Below are positions 46,736 through 55,741 of a stretch of DNA of 64,000 nt, in pieces (within the stretch, counting starts at the first letter, position 1; the number at the start of each line of letters is the position of its first letter). The position numbers were made by a program, and so were the translations under genes. Origin of the DNA: an uncultured Flavobacteriales bacterium. Lineage in GTDB: Bacteria > Bacteroidota > Bacteroidia > Flavobacteriales_D > Parvicellaceae. The DNA is taken from positions 62,001 through 126,000 of the forward strand of contig CALSMU010000002.1 in assembly GCA_943787535.1 (NCBI GenBank), in the 5' to 3' direction. The notes below the pieces were generated by a model. It ran no database searches and was not told the origin of the DNA. It saw nothing but the letters and a program-made list of their open reading frames with translations.

Positions 46736-47224
46736 AGCGTATTTTTATTTTTGGTTGTTGATTAAGTTTGTTTATTTCTTATAACGCTCAGACAAAAATA
46801 CAAAGAATCGCCCCATTTCCTATGGTGAGGGTTGCTAAGGCCTTTTCAGATTTTTCGGTATAACAGAGTGCATATCCAAAATAGTTGAATTGAATTGCTT
46901 AGCTATTTGGTTGCGAAAACTAAGGGTTTCCGAAAAAGGAAATCCAGTGTTGCTAAACAATTAAGTCTACTGGAGCATTAATTTTACTCAACATGATCAA
47001 CAACAGAATACTGTGTGTTTGAAACGGTGAGGTAGCAAACATTCTTTTGCCTTTTTGGCGATAGCTTAAAATAGCTCTTTATATTTCTTTAAATGCATTT
47101 AAATAGGAACTAAAATAAGTGGGCAAAACTATATAGTCTGTAACTTTATGAGAGATAAATCCCATAAATTATCAAACAGAATTAATTTATGGAGCGGAGA
47201 TTATTGATGTTATAAATATGTTAA
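46736..47224. other. 489-nt intergenic gap
   Basis: No gene is supported. A short minus-strand stretch near 46960-47020 reads LLLIMLSKINAPVDLIV but has stops on both sides and cannot be assigned. Small imperfect hairpins occur (GTTTCC with GGAAAT near 46930). The upstream end of the HYC_CC_PP promoter begins at 47225. Confidence 0.4.
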
Positions 47225-47259
47225 TTTGAAACTACAAATTTCAATTTATCGTATATTTG
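47225..47259 (+). promoter_or_regulatory. Promoter of the HYC_CC_PP-HMA-receptor cluster
   Basis: TTTG (47225-47228), 23 nt, TATATTTG (47252-47259). The -7 box ends 8 nt before the ATG at 47268, so the transcript is nearly leaderless. It also rules out the in-frame TTG at 47226 as a start. Confidence 0.45.
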
Positions 47260-47267
47260 TTAAGTAT

Positions 47268-47699
47268 ATGAAAAGAATGGCTGCTATATTTCTAATGTTA
47301 ACCGTATTGATTGCTTCGATAGGAGTGTCTGTTAATACGCATATCTGCAAGAAAGAAGGAGTAATTAAGTCCTTTTTTGTAAAATATGGTGAATGTGTCT
47401 GTGACACGGATAGAGAAGTACCTTCTGCAAGTTGCTGCCATCAAATAACTATCGAAAAACCAGAAAAAAAAGGCTGTTGTCAAGATGAAACAGAATTTTT
47501 TCAATTAGATTTTGATTATGTAACGCAAATAGAGAACGTTTCATTAAACCCAGATTTGCTTTTTACTTCGGCGTTGATTTACAACGTTTTTACCCCTCTT
47601 AATATTGAAGAGAATGCAAATATTGTTGAATTCAACGATTATTCACCACCAATTCCCGATCGGGATATTCCTGTCCTTGTTCAGTCTTTTTTAATTTGA
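47268..47699 (+). CDS. HYC_CC_PP family exported protein
   Basis: A 143-residue protein with a signal peptide (about 1-22, MKRMAAIFLMLTVLIASIGV). The mature part has the family pattern of a His/Cys-bearing start (NTHICKKEG), two paired-Cys motifs (ASCCH and KKGCCQDE) and a proline pair near the end (YSPPIPDRDIPVLVQ). The name of the family describes these motifs; the function is unproven, but the genes commonly stand next to TonB-dependent receptors and HMA proteins. Cys pairs suggest metal binding in the periplasm. It leads a cluster with the HMA gene (87 nt later) and the receptor gene. Confidence 0.82.
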   Translation: MKRMAAIFLMLTVLIASIGVSVNTHICKKEGVIKSFFVKYGECVCDTDREVPSASCCHQITIEKPEKKGCCQDETEFFQLDFDYVTQIENVSLNPDLLFTSALIYNVFTPLNIEENANIVEFNDYSPPIPDRDIPVLVQSFLI

Positions 47700-47786
47700 T
47701 TTTTATTGTTAGCTCGTAAAAAGTTGCATGCTTAAGCTTTCCTCCATTGGATAGCTAGAATTTTAATAACAATAAAAATTATACAA

Positions 47787-48131
47787 ATGAAAAATATATT
47801 AATAATAGTACTTACTATAATCTCAACTACTGCTTTTGGACAAAAGCAAAAAAGTAAATATCAAGAAATCAACTTTAAAGTTTCTGGAGTTTGTGAAATG
47901 TGCGAAGATCGTATTGAAAAAGTACTGGATGCACCTGGTATTCGGGTTGCGGATTGGGATTTAGATACGCATAACTGCAAAGTAGTATTTAATACAACTA
48001 AGATATCAGAGCTTGAAATACATAACTTAATCGCGGGAATAGGTCACGATACTGACAAGGTGAAAGCGAGTAAGGAGAGTTATGATAATTTACATGGCTG
48101 TTGCAAGTATAGATCGGATGTTAATCATTAA
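47787..48131 (+). CDS. Exported heavy-metal-associated (HMA) domain protein
   Basis: A 114-residue protein with a signal peptide (about 1-18, ending TTAFGQ) and one HMA/ferredoxin-like domain (about 25-95). The metal-binding loop reads VSGVCEMCEDRIEKVL with the CxxC pair; a further Cys pair (HGCCKY) is near the C-terminus. It would bind a soft metal such as Cu(I) in the periplasm and could pass it to or from the receptor encoded 12 nt downstream. Confidence 0.88.
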   Translation: MKNILIIVLTIISTTAFGQKQKSKYQEINFKVSGVCEMCEDRIEKVLDAPGIRVADWDLDTHNCKVVFNTTKISELEIHNLIAGIGHDTDKVKASKESYDNLHGCCKYRSDVNH

Positions 48132-48143
48132 TTTCTTCTTTTT

Positions 48144-50435
48144 ATGAAAGCTGCAGCTAAACAAGTTGTAACTGTTCTTTTTCTGTTATTTTCTTCGGTT
48201 GCATTTACGCAAAAAGAAGATAAAACAATAGTCGAAGGGCATGTTTACGAATTGGATTCGAAGGATTCTGTTTCTCCATTGCCTGGAGCAAATATCCATT
48301 TCCCAGGAACTGCAATAGGTGTTTCTACAGATTCGGATGGATATTTCAAATTAGAGAGTTTAAACCATTACACACAAATTGTTGTTACGTTTATTGGTTT
48401 TGAACCAGATACAATTGATGTTCCTAAAAGGAAGAAAATGTTGAATATAGTATTGAAAGATGGGAATATTCTTCCTGGAGTGGAAGTACTTGTTAAAAAA
48501 GGAAATTACACAATTTCCAAATTCTCTGTAAGAAATGCACATACCATGAATACAGGGGAATTAAGAAAAGCTGCTTGTTGTAACCTTGCAGAAAGTTTTG
48601 AGACGAACCCATCTATTGATGCAAGTTTTACGGATGCTGTTACGGGTACTAAGCAAATACAAATGCTTGGCTTATCCGGCAAGTACGTACAGATTATGCA
48701 AGACAACATACCTATGATTCGCGGATTATCTACTATATATGGATTTGAATATGTGCCAGGAAGTTGGATTAACTCTGTTCAAGTTTCTAAAGGAACAGGT
48801 TCTGTAGTGAACGGCTATGAAAGTATGACGGGCCAGATTAATTTAGATTGGAAGAAGCCGGGGAATGCTGAAAAATTACATCTAAATGTTTACGGAAATC
48901 AAGGAGGTAGATCTGAATTAAATTTAATGTTTAACAGAAATTATCCTGGTAAATGGGAAAGCACCTTGTTGCTTCATGGTAAATTATCAGCTATAGAGTT
49001 AGATAGAAATAAAGATGGGTTTCTAGACCAGCCAATGAATGAAAACATAATTTTACATAATCAATGGAATTTTACAGGAAATAAATTCCACATGGAATAC
49101 GGTGTTGGTGTGCTTCGATTTAGCAGTTTGGCGGGCAAAGGTGTTGACAAATCTGAACATATAAGTGCTAAAGATTCAATTATTTCATATGAGGTTTCAT
49201 CTGTAACAAATAGGGGGCAGGCTTTTGCAAAAATTGGCTATTTGTTTCCGAGTCAAGATTATAGAAGTTTGGCTATTCAATTTTCAGGTGTTTATCACAA
49301 TCACGAATCCAATTTTGGCAATAGAAATTATACTGGAAATCAACAAAGTGGTTACGTAAATTTCATTTTTCAAGACGAGTTGGATGAGAAGGAAATAAGT
49401 AAGTTTAGAACAGGATTCAGTCTAGTTTACGATTCCTACCAAGAATCGCTTCAAAACCACGATTCTACCTTAGCACAACAATATAGTTTAGAGGAAATAG
49501 TTCCTGGAGTTTATTTTGAATATAGTGCAACAATGGCGAGGCTAGGATTAGTGGCTGGGTTAAGAGCCGATTACCACAATGTTTATGGAGTATTTGTGAC
49601 GCCTCGCTTAAATATGAGAATGAATATGTCGGAAAACAATGCGCTTAAAATTTCAGCTGGCAGAGGTAGAAGAACACCCAATTTAATTATGGAAAACGTT
49701 GGCTTATTAGCCACTTCTAGAAATTGGATAATAGAAAATGATGTTAACCTTCCTGGTTTCGGTTTGAAGCAGGAAAGCGCTTGGAATTTTGGCTTAGGAT
49801 TTAATCAAGATTTTGAGATTTTATTTAGAGAAGGGAATATTAATGTAGATTTTTACCATACGCTTTTTGAGAATCAAATAATTGTTGATTTAGATTACAA
49901 TCCACAAGAGGTGTATTTCTATAATTTGGATGGACAATCTTTTTCGAATTCTTTTCAAGTAGAAGTAAATTATGATATTTCTAAAAGGATGGATATTCGG
50001 TTGGCGTATCGTTTTTTAGATGTCCAAAAAGATTTTAAAGTTGGAATGCTCTCCAAACCATTGTTAGCTCAAAACAAGGGCTTTGTTAATTTATCCTACG
50101 AAACAAAAAAGAACGATAAAGAGGGGCAATGGAAGTTTGATGTTACGGGTCAATTGGTTGGAGAGCAAAGAATTCCTTCAACTAGTTTAAATCCTGTTGC
50201 GTTTAGAGCAATCGGGAAGTCTCCTTCATACATCTTATTAAGCGGGCAAATTACTAAAGTAATTTCTAAGAAATTAGAGTTTTATATTGGAGGCGAAAAT
50301 CTTACTAATTTTATTCAAAAGAATCCCATTATACAAGCTGAAAATCCATATGGGGAGTATTTCGATAGTTCACTTATATGGGCTCCTGTTTTTGGTAGAA
50401 TGGTGTATGGAGGTCTTCGTTGGACAATTGAGTAA
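48144..50435 (+). CDS. TonB-dependent receptor with carboxypeptidase-like N-terminal domain
   Basis: A 763-residue outer-membrane protein: signal peptide (about 1-22), a carboxypeptidase regulatory-like domain (about 28-105, GVSTDSDGYFKLESL), a plug domain (about 130-240, NLAESFETNPSIDASFTDA), then the beta-barrel to the C-terminal strand ending RMVYGGLRWTIE. The plug carries AACCNLAES, a Cys pair unusual for a plug and seen in receptors I associate with metal clusters. With the HMA and HYC_CC_PP proteins it is likely involved in uptake or sensing of copper or a similar metal; the substrate is inferred only from neighbours. Confidence 0.88.
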   Translation: MKAAAKQVVTVLFLLFSSVAFTQKEDKTIVEGHVYELDSKDSVSPLPGANIHFPGTAIGVSTDSDGYFKLESLNHYTQIVVTFIGFEPDTIDVPKRKKMLNIVLKDGNILPGVEVLVKKGNYTISKFSVRNAHTMNTGELRKAACCNLAESFETNPSIDASFTDAVTGTKQIQMLGLSGKYVQIMQDNIPMIRGLSTIYGFEYVPGSWINSVQVSKGTGSVVNGYESMTGQINLDWKKPGNAEKLHLNVYGNQGGRSELNLMFNRNYPGKWESTLLLHGKLSAIELDRNKDGFLDQPMNENIILHNQWNFTGNKFHMEYGVGVLRFSSLAGKGVDKSEHISAKDSIISYEVSSVTNRGQAFAKIGYLFPSQDYRSLAIQFSGVYHNHESNFGNRNYTGNQQSGYVNFIFQDELDEKEISKFRTGFSLVYDSYQESLQNHDSTLAQQYSLEEIVPGVYFEYSATMARLGLVAGLRADYHNVYGVFVTPRLNMRMNMSENNALKISAGRGRRTPNLIMENVGLLATSRNWIIENDVNLPGFGLKQESAWNFGLGFNQDFEILFREGNINVDFYHTLFENQIIVDLDYNPQEVYFYNLDGQSFSNSFQVEVNYDISKRMDIRLAYRFLDVQKDFKVGMLSKPLLAQNKGFVNLSYETKKNDKEGQWKFDVTGQLVGEQRIPSTSLNPVAFRAIGKSPSYILLSGQITKVISKKLEFYIGGENLTNFIQKNPIIQAENPYGEYFDSSLIWAPVFGRMVYGGLRWTIE

Positions 50436-50461
50436 AAGTTCTAGAACTGATAAAAATGGAT

Positions 50462-52741
50462 TTATTTTGATTTTCTATTTTTATCAATAGCTACAATCAA
50501 AATTGGAAGTAAAAATAAATCAGAAATTAATGCGAATAACAAGGTTATAGAAATTAGCAGTCCAATATAAAATGTGCTGCTAAAGTCTGATAATAGAAAA
50601 GTTAAAAAGCCAGATGAAAGAACAAAAGATGTTATTATGAGTGCCTTTCCTGTAGTTTTGATGGATTGATATAGTGCACCTTTAGTATCCTTGGAATTCG
50701 GTAACTCAATTTTATAACGAACTAGTAGGTGAATGGTGTCATCCACAGCTATTCCAAAACCAATTGTAAATATAACAACGGTAGAAAATTTTAAATCTAC
50801 GCCAAAAAAGCCCATTAGTCCAGCAACAAATACAAGTGGTAATACATTTGGAATTAAGGATATTAAGGCAACTTTTCCCGACTTAAAAAGAATTCCCATC
50901 AGCATAGCAACAACCAAAAAGCTGAATATTAAACCCTTTATGATTTGAGTAGAAATATAAGTACTTGTTTTATCCATCATATGTGGAGCTCCGGTAATTC
51001 GGAAGTCAAGCATTTTTATGTTTTTATCAAAAAAATCTAACATATTTTGGTTTAGCTCAGTTACTTTTTTTTGTCCTAAATCATGAATTTTACTGGATAT
51101 TCTTCCATTTTTTCCATCTTTCGTTATAAGAGTAGACATAACAGTTTTATCTATATTTTTTATGAAATATTTTTTTACATTTTTCATTTCTTTAAAGGAG
51201 TTGGGGATCCTATAATATGCTTGCTTACCTCCATTAATGGATCGATTAATTTCTTTCATAATTGTTATAGCAGAATACGACATTTTAGCGCCATATACAT
51301 TTTCTAAATAATACTGAGCAGTATCAATTTCTCTGGCTACTTCAATGTCAAAAATAGTGAGCGAAGTATCCTTCAGCGAAAACCCCATTTCAAAAGGTCG
51401 AATTCCTGCAAATTGTGATTCAAAAAAGCGCATATCTTGTTTTAAGGAACTTTTCTCGCTTAAATCATCCAGCACATAATTATTTGTGTCTAATTTATTA
51501 ATACCAATTATAGAGAACAGCAAAAGGGCGGAAGTGATCACGAGCGTATGTCTTTGGTATTTGAAAATCGCATGAAATAAGGGAGTTGTTATTGTGCTCC
51601 ATTTTTCTTCCTTTTTAAAATTGCTAGTATATTTTTTTGTTTGCGTAATACATATAGCTGACGGCAATACGGTAATCGAAACAAGCCACGTTATCATCAC
51701 ACCAACAGCAGTTGCAATTCCAAAATTTTGAATAGGCGGAATGTCTATGAAGTATAAGGATATAAATCCAATTGCCGTTGTAAGAGCGGTTAAAAAGGTG
51801 GTTCTACCTATTTTTCGAATGGTGTTGTTTACCGCCTTGTATTTATTTTGTTCGATCAAATATTCTTCATTATACCCTGTTAAAATATGAACCGAGTTGG
51901 ATATCCCAATGATAAATAGAAGGGTTGGAATTAAAGTCATTAATAAATCAAGTGCACCAATAAAAACTTGAATTAATGTCATCGTAAAAATAAGAGAAGT
52001 TAGCAATATTAAGAGGGGAGTAGCCACGCTCCAAAATCTTCGAAAAGTGAAGATTAAAAAAAGTACTAATAACAGTGATGTAGCACCTGTGAGTATTATC
52101 ATCTCCTTATTTACAGTAGTTACATAATAATTTTGCGTTTTTATTTTTCCTGCAACATAAAAGTCATCATAATTGAATGTTTTAAGAGTACTTTCTATCG
52201 CATCTATAAGACTATCATTTGCTGCTGCTGATATTGATACATCCTTGGTGATATAAATTAGAACGGAAGCAGTATCCCTAGAGAAAAAGGATTGGAAAAA
52301 GTCATTTGTATTGTATATTTTCTCCCTGTCTTCCATTAATCTTTCCGATTCATTTAGATGAATAACGGGAGCATTAATGTATCCCACAATAGGCACTTTA
52401 ATTACTTTTTTTAGTGTTGTTGGGGATAAAACATTCTCAACATATTTTAAACCTTTTAAAGTTTTTGTGGTACTGTCTATCAAATGAAGAAAACTTGAAT
52501 TGAAAATACCCTTCTTATTTTCAATTGCAATCAGAATAAAGTTGTTGTCACTTTCGAAAGTTTCTCTATGTTGATGGTAATAGATTAAATCAGGGTCTTT
52601 TGGATCGAAAAAGTTTTCAATGTTATAATCGATTTTTAACTGCAATAATCGAGGAATGGATGCCGCAGTTAGTACTAGAATAATTAGTATTATTAACCAA
52701 GGTAAGGACTTGGAGGCAACTATTTCTCTTTTGTTTTTCAA
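50462..52741 (-). CDS. MMPL/RND family transporter
   Basis: A 759-residue inner-membrane protein with twelve predicted helices and two large periplasmic loops, the layout of RND/MMPL exporters. The sterol-sensing-like segments are visible: LILLTSLIFTMTLIQVFIGA with PTLLFIIGISNSVHI in the first half, and VVIFTIGFGIAVDDTIHLLVRY in the second. The second holds the Asp pair (AVDD) expected to carry protons. It lacks a CusA/AcrB-type length of over 1000 residues, so it is likelier to move lipids or other hydrophobic compounds. It converges with the receptor gene. Confidence 0.85.
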   Translation of the reverse strand: MKNKREIVASKSLPWLIILIILVLTAASIPRLLQLKIDYNIENFFDPKDPDLIYYHQHRETFESDNNFILIAIENKKGIFNSSFLHLIDSTTKTLKGLKYVENVLSPTTLKKVIKVPIVGYINAPVIHLNESERLMEDREKIYNTNDFFQSFFSRDTASVLIYITKDVSISAAANDSLIDAIESTLKTFNYDDFYVAGKIKTQNYYVTTVNKEMIILTGATSLLLVLFLIFTFRRFWSVATPLLILLTSLIFTMTLIQVFIGALDLLMTLIPTLLFIIGISNSVHILTGYNEEYLIEQNKYKAVNNTIRKIGRTTFLTALTTAIGFISLYFIDIPPIQNFGIATAVGVMITWLVSITVLPSAICITQTKKYTSNFKKEEKWSTITTPLFHAIFKYQRHTLVITSALLLFSIIGINKLDTNNYVLDDLSEKSSLKQDMRFFESQFAGIRPFEMGFSLKDTSLTIFDIEVAREIDTAQYYLENVYGAKMSYSAITIMKEINRSINGGKQAYYRIPNSFKEMKNVKKYFIKNIDKTVMSTLITKDGKNGRISSKIHDLGQKKVTELNQNMLDFFDKNIKMLDFRITGAPHMMDKTSTYISTQIIKGLIFSFLVVAMLMGILFKSGKVALISLIPNVLPLVFVAGLMGFFGVDLKFSTVVIFTIGFGIAVDDTIHLLVRYKIELPNSKDTKGALYQSIKTTGKALIITSFVLSSGFLTFLLSDFSSTFYIGLLISITLLFALISDLFLLPILIVAIDKNRKSK

Positions 52742-52799
52742 TAGATACTATGCTTTAGATTATAATTTAAATTGAGCTATTTTTTTGAGAATATCCAAA

Positions 52800-53711
52800 T
52801 CAATAATAAAATAAATGTCCTTTTATCCCATTTTGACTAAATTCTAGCGTTGGAGCAGGGAATTTGAGAAAGCCAAAACTTCCAAAAAGTAATTTGAAGA
52901 ACTTTCTTTTGTATTCAATTTTGGATAAATCGGCATCGAAACTTAAGTAAAACTGTCTATACCTTGTAAAGTCAGCACATATATGATTGGTCATACACCA
53001 ATCTGCATTAATATTTCCAGTAACCATTTCCTCAGCACCATAGCCAATAGCTACATTTAACCAGCTAGGAAAATGAGATTCTTCCTTTAAAAAATCTTTA
53101 ATATTTAGACTTAGCCAATAGGTTTGGCCGTTGTAATCTTTCAAAATACGCTCTGAAAAAGTACTGCCTAGCATATTAGGTCGATAAGCAGCATATTTTG
53201 TTTGATGTGTCGAAAACTTGAGCTTAATTCTTTGCTCATTCCATATAAGGTCTTGACTTATTGCCAATGCAGTGCCAGAAGTGTTGGCCAGCATATCATA
53301 ACCTGAAAATCCCCATTTATCTGAATAACCATCTAATATTTCAACTCCTGTTAAGTATATAAGGCCCAGACTCCCTCCCCAAAAAGAAGCTTTGTTTTTC
53401 TTTGCTCCACTCCATTTTAAGGCTTCTATGCCAGCTATACCAACGTAATAGGATGCCATGGCATGTCCTACCTTATCTACTTGCATCCATTCTTCCCCAT
53501 CATTAAAAAAGTGAAATTTTCCTGTAGAGTGATTTTTGTACCAGATTTCGTTTAGTAGTATCAATGAGGAAATTGTTCCAATACTTTCGCTTATAAGAAT
53601 TGTATTTCTCCTTTTTTTTATAAGTGTATCTGAATAGTCAAGTAACTTTAGCTCTTGAGCTTTTATGAATGCAGAAATTGTAATAAATAGTAGGATCCAA
53701 ATTAGCTTCAT
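52800..53711 (-). CDS. DUF2279 family exported protein
   Basis: A 303-residue protein with a signal peptide (about 1-18, MKLIWILLFITISAFIKAQ). The middle contains EWMQVDKVGHAMASYYVG and GVEILDGYSDKWGFSGYDMLAN, which match DUF2279 (YfiM-like) proteins of Bacteroidota; they probably sit at the outer membrane. The later part has barrel-like strands. The ATG at 53711 is chosen because it opens the signal peptide; a GTG at 53744 is in frame but would fall inside the promoter. Function unknown. Confidence 0.8.
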   Translation of the reverse strand: MKLIWILLFITISAFIKAQELKLLDYSDTLIKKRRNTILISESIGTISSLILLNEIWYKNHSTGKFHFFNDGEEWMQVDKVGHAMASYYVGIAGIEALKWSGAKKNKASFWGGSLGLIYLTGVEILDGYSDKWGFSGYDMLANTSGTALAISQDLIWNEQRIKLKFSTHQTKYAAYRPNMLGSTFSERILKDYNGQTYWLSLNIKDFLKEESHFPSWLNVAIGYGAEEMVTGNINADWCMTNHICADFTRYRQFYLSFDADLSKIEYKRKFFKLLFGSFGFLKFPAPTLEFSQNGIKGHLFYY

Positions 53712-53717
53712 ACATTT

Positions 53718-53746
53718 CAAAGATAATTGAGTAATTTGAATCACAA
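53718..53746 (-). promoter_or_regulatory. Promoter for the DUF2279 gene
   Basis: On the minus strand: TTG, 18 nt, TATCTTTG. The -7 box ends only 6 nt before the ATG at 53711, so the transcript would have almost no leader. Confidence 0.5.
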
Positions 53747-53824
53747 TATTTAATCAATTGAAATATTAAATAGATGTTCAATAATAATGTCAAAAACTTG
53801 AGAGTTTTAAAGCGTTTTTTATAT

Positions 53825-53832
53825 TATTTTTG
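53825..53832 (+). promoter_or_regulatory. Possible -7 element for the HD-domain gene
   Basis: TATTTTTG matches TAnnTTTG and ends 3 nt before the GTG at 53836; the nearest TTG (53798-53800) is 24 nt away, one over the usual limit. Confidence 0.3.
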
Positions 53833-53835
53833 ACT

Positions 53836-54426
53836 GTGAATTTTTCGAAAGCAAAAGAATATATAGTTAATCGTTTGGTAAATGAGTTGCCTAAAAATCT
53901 TTTTTATCATGCCGCCCACCATACATTTGATGTTGTTAAGCAGGCGCAAACAATCGGTAAATCTGAGGGCATTTCAAATGATGAAATGTTGATTTTGTTA
54001 ACTGCTGCTTATTTTCACGATGCAGGTTTTTTATTTAAGTATCAATCTAACGAATCAGAAGCTGTTAAATTAGTTAGAGAAATTCTTCCTGAAATGGAAT
54101 ATAATGAAAAAGAAGTGGAAGAGATTTGTGAAATAATTTTAGCAACAAATATCAATGTCCAACCGAAAACATTATTAGAGAAAATTATGTGTGATGCCGA
54201 TCATGATTATTTTGGAAGAGAAGGCTATTCTAAAACAGCGGATAATTTAAGAAAAGAATTAGAAGAATATGGAAATAAGTTTGAAGATAAAGAATGGTTA
54301 GAAATACAAATTAATTTTTTAGAAGATAAACATCAATATTATACGACTACCTCTAAATTAAATCGAATTCCCAATAAAAATAAAATTATAGCAGCCCTTA
54401 AGGTTACGTTAATTAACTCTTTTTAG
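53836..54426 (+). CDS. HD-domain protein, likely phosphohydrolase
   Basis: A 196-residue cytosolic protein with the HD superfamily metal-binding pattern: FYHAAHHTFDVV (first His), AAYFHDAGF (the HD pair) and CDADHDYFGR (late Asp). These residues bind two metals in enzymes that hydrolyse phosphate esters, nucleotides or cyclic dinucleotides. The substrate cannot be told. The frame is open to a TTG at 53830, but this overlaps the -7 box, so the GTG at 53836 is preferred. It is not in an operon with its neighbours. Confidence 0.78.
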   Translation: MNFSKAKEYIVNRLVNELPKNLFYHAAHHTFDVVKQAQTIGKSEGISNDEMLILLTAAYFHDAGFLFKYQSNESEAVKLVREILPEMEYNEKEVEEICEIILATNINVQPKTLLEKIMCDADHDYFGREGYSKTADNLRKELEEYGNKFEDKEWLEIQINFLEDKHQYYTTTSKLNRIPNKNKIIAALKVTLINSF

Positions 54427-54559
54427 CAGGGTGATGTTTTCTTGTTGTAGGCAACAGCGCAAATGGGTTTCTTACTTGTGTAATCAACTTTTTTGACTTT
54501 TCTTACTACAATGACAATAATTTTATATTTTAGTAGAAATTAACAATAAAAAAATTGAC

Positions 54560-55429
54560 ATGAAAAAAACGTTACTTGGAATTCTTGCATTTGCATCGTT
54601 TAGCTTCGCAGCCGCTCAAACAAATTTAAGCTTCGAAGCTTGGACAGCTGGTGCTGGATATGATGACCCAGATGATTGGTTTACACTAAATGAGTTTGGT
54701 GCTTTTGGATTACCTATTACAGTTTCAAAGGAAACCGCAGCCCCTGGTGGAGGATCTGCTTCAGTTGTTATGACTACAACATTATGTGCTGCATGTCCTG
54801 CATTGAGTATTCCAGATACTTTGCCAGGTTTAATTTCTCAAGATATTCCCTATACTGGTACTGATATTACTTCTATTGATTTTAGTTATTTATACAATGC
54901 TGTTTCTGGAGATGAAGCTCTATTTTTTGCTGAGTTAACAATGTGGGATGGTACTCAAACCGTTACTATTGCAGAAGGAGCAATAAATTTAGCAAATCAA
55001 ACTACTTGGTCTACAATGAATGTTCCATTGATTTATGGTACATCGGATACTCCTGATACATTATCAATGTTTTTTAGTTCTAGTGTGGCTGTTATCACGG
55101 GAGATTATTCATATCCTCAATCTCAATTTGGAAGTGAATTGAAAATAGATGATATTGTTATTAATGGAATATTTTCTGTTGGAGTTGAAGAATTGGGGTT
55201 AGAAGGTGTTAACATATATGCGAATGATAATGGAATAGTTATTAATACTGAAGAGGTATTGGCTAACTCAACTTTTGAAGTTTATAACATTGCTGGAAAA
55301 TTAATTACTTCAAATACAGTTTTATCTACATATGAAGTTGTATCAAATGAAGGATTTGTTTCTGGAATCTATCTTGTTAAGTTGAATACACCACAAGGGG
55401 TTGCGACTAAGAAAGTTTTCTTAAAGTAG
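54560..55429 (+). CDS. Secreted protein with T9SS type A sorting domain
   Basis: A 289-residue exported protein. The signal peptide (about 1-19, ending FAAAQ) is followed by NLSFEAWTAG and a Gly/Asp/Thr-rich beta domain to about residue 205, similar in feel to the PCMD/carbohydrate-binding modules of secreted Bacteroidota proteins, with a paired Cys (LCAACPALS). The last 75 residues are a sorting domain: FEVYNIAGKLITSN, then FVSGIYLVKLNTPQG and TKKVFLK. A terminator follows. Function unknown. Confidence 0.85.
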   Translation: MKKTLLGILAFASFSFAAAQTNLSFEAWTAGAGYDDPDDWFTLNEFGAFGLPITVSKETAAPGGGSASVVMTTTLCAACPALSIPDTLPGLISQDIPYTGTDITSIDFSYLYNAVSGDEALFFAELTMWDGTQTVTIAEGAINLANQTTWSTMNVPLIYGTSDTPDTLSMFFSSSVAVITGDYSYPQSQFGSELKIDDIVINGIFSVGVEELGLEGVNIYANDNGIVINTEEVLANSTFEVYNIAGKLITSNTVLSTYEVVSNEGFVSGIYLVKLNTPQGVATKKVFLK

Positions 55430-55449
55430 AGGTATTTATTTATGATATG

Positions 55450-55478
55450 AAAAAGCCGTTTTTATGAAACGGCTTTTT
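55450..55478 (+). terminator. Terminator after the T9SS cargo gene
   Basis: A perfect 12-bp inverted repeat (55450-55461 and 55467-55478, core AAGCCGTTT) with a 5-nt loop, followed by a T-run, 20 nt after the stop. Confidence 0.85.
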
Positions 55479-55510
55479 TTTTTGCCTATGTTTAGCCTTT
55501 CTATGTATTT

Positions 55511-55526
55511 ATAAACTGCAGTTTAT
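55511..55526. repeat. Perfect 16-bp palindrome
   Basis: ATAAACTGCAGTTTAT is self-complementary over all 16 bases and stands alone in the 312-nt gap before rlmF. It could be a regulator site. Otherwise 55479-55710 shows no gene or RNA that I can support. Confidence 0.4.
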
Positions 55527-55710
55527 CAGTAAAATAGATACCGATTCTTATTGCGAGGGTTTTAGCTTTTTTAGTTGTTGCGATAAAGTATTTCTTAATC
55601 TGGTTCTTTATAATTGTAAATTTTAGTTGGACAGCGAAAATCAAATTTGATTAGTGGCTTTTTCGTTATACCAATTATATTTAATCAAATAGATAAAAAG
55701 AATTAAAGTG

Positions 55711-55718
55711 TAGTTTTG
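55711..55718 (+). promoter_or_regulatory. Possible -7 element for rlmF
   Basis: TAGTTTTG matches TAnnTTTG, 23 nt before the ATG; no well-spaced TTG is visible. Confidence 0.3.
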
Positions 55719-55741
55719 CAATCTAGAATAATACGAAGTAA

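Noticed and set aside
46736..47020. Short coding-looking stretch LLLIMLSKINAPVDLIV on the minus strand
   Set aside because: Stops close by on both sides, no start and no family match; left as unexplained.
50448..50486. TGATAAAAAT / ATTTTTATCA inverted repeat between receptor and MMPL genes
   Set aside because: The arms are almost only A/T, the loop is 19 nt and it overlaps coding sequence; too weak for a terminator call.
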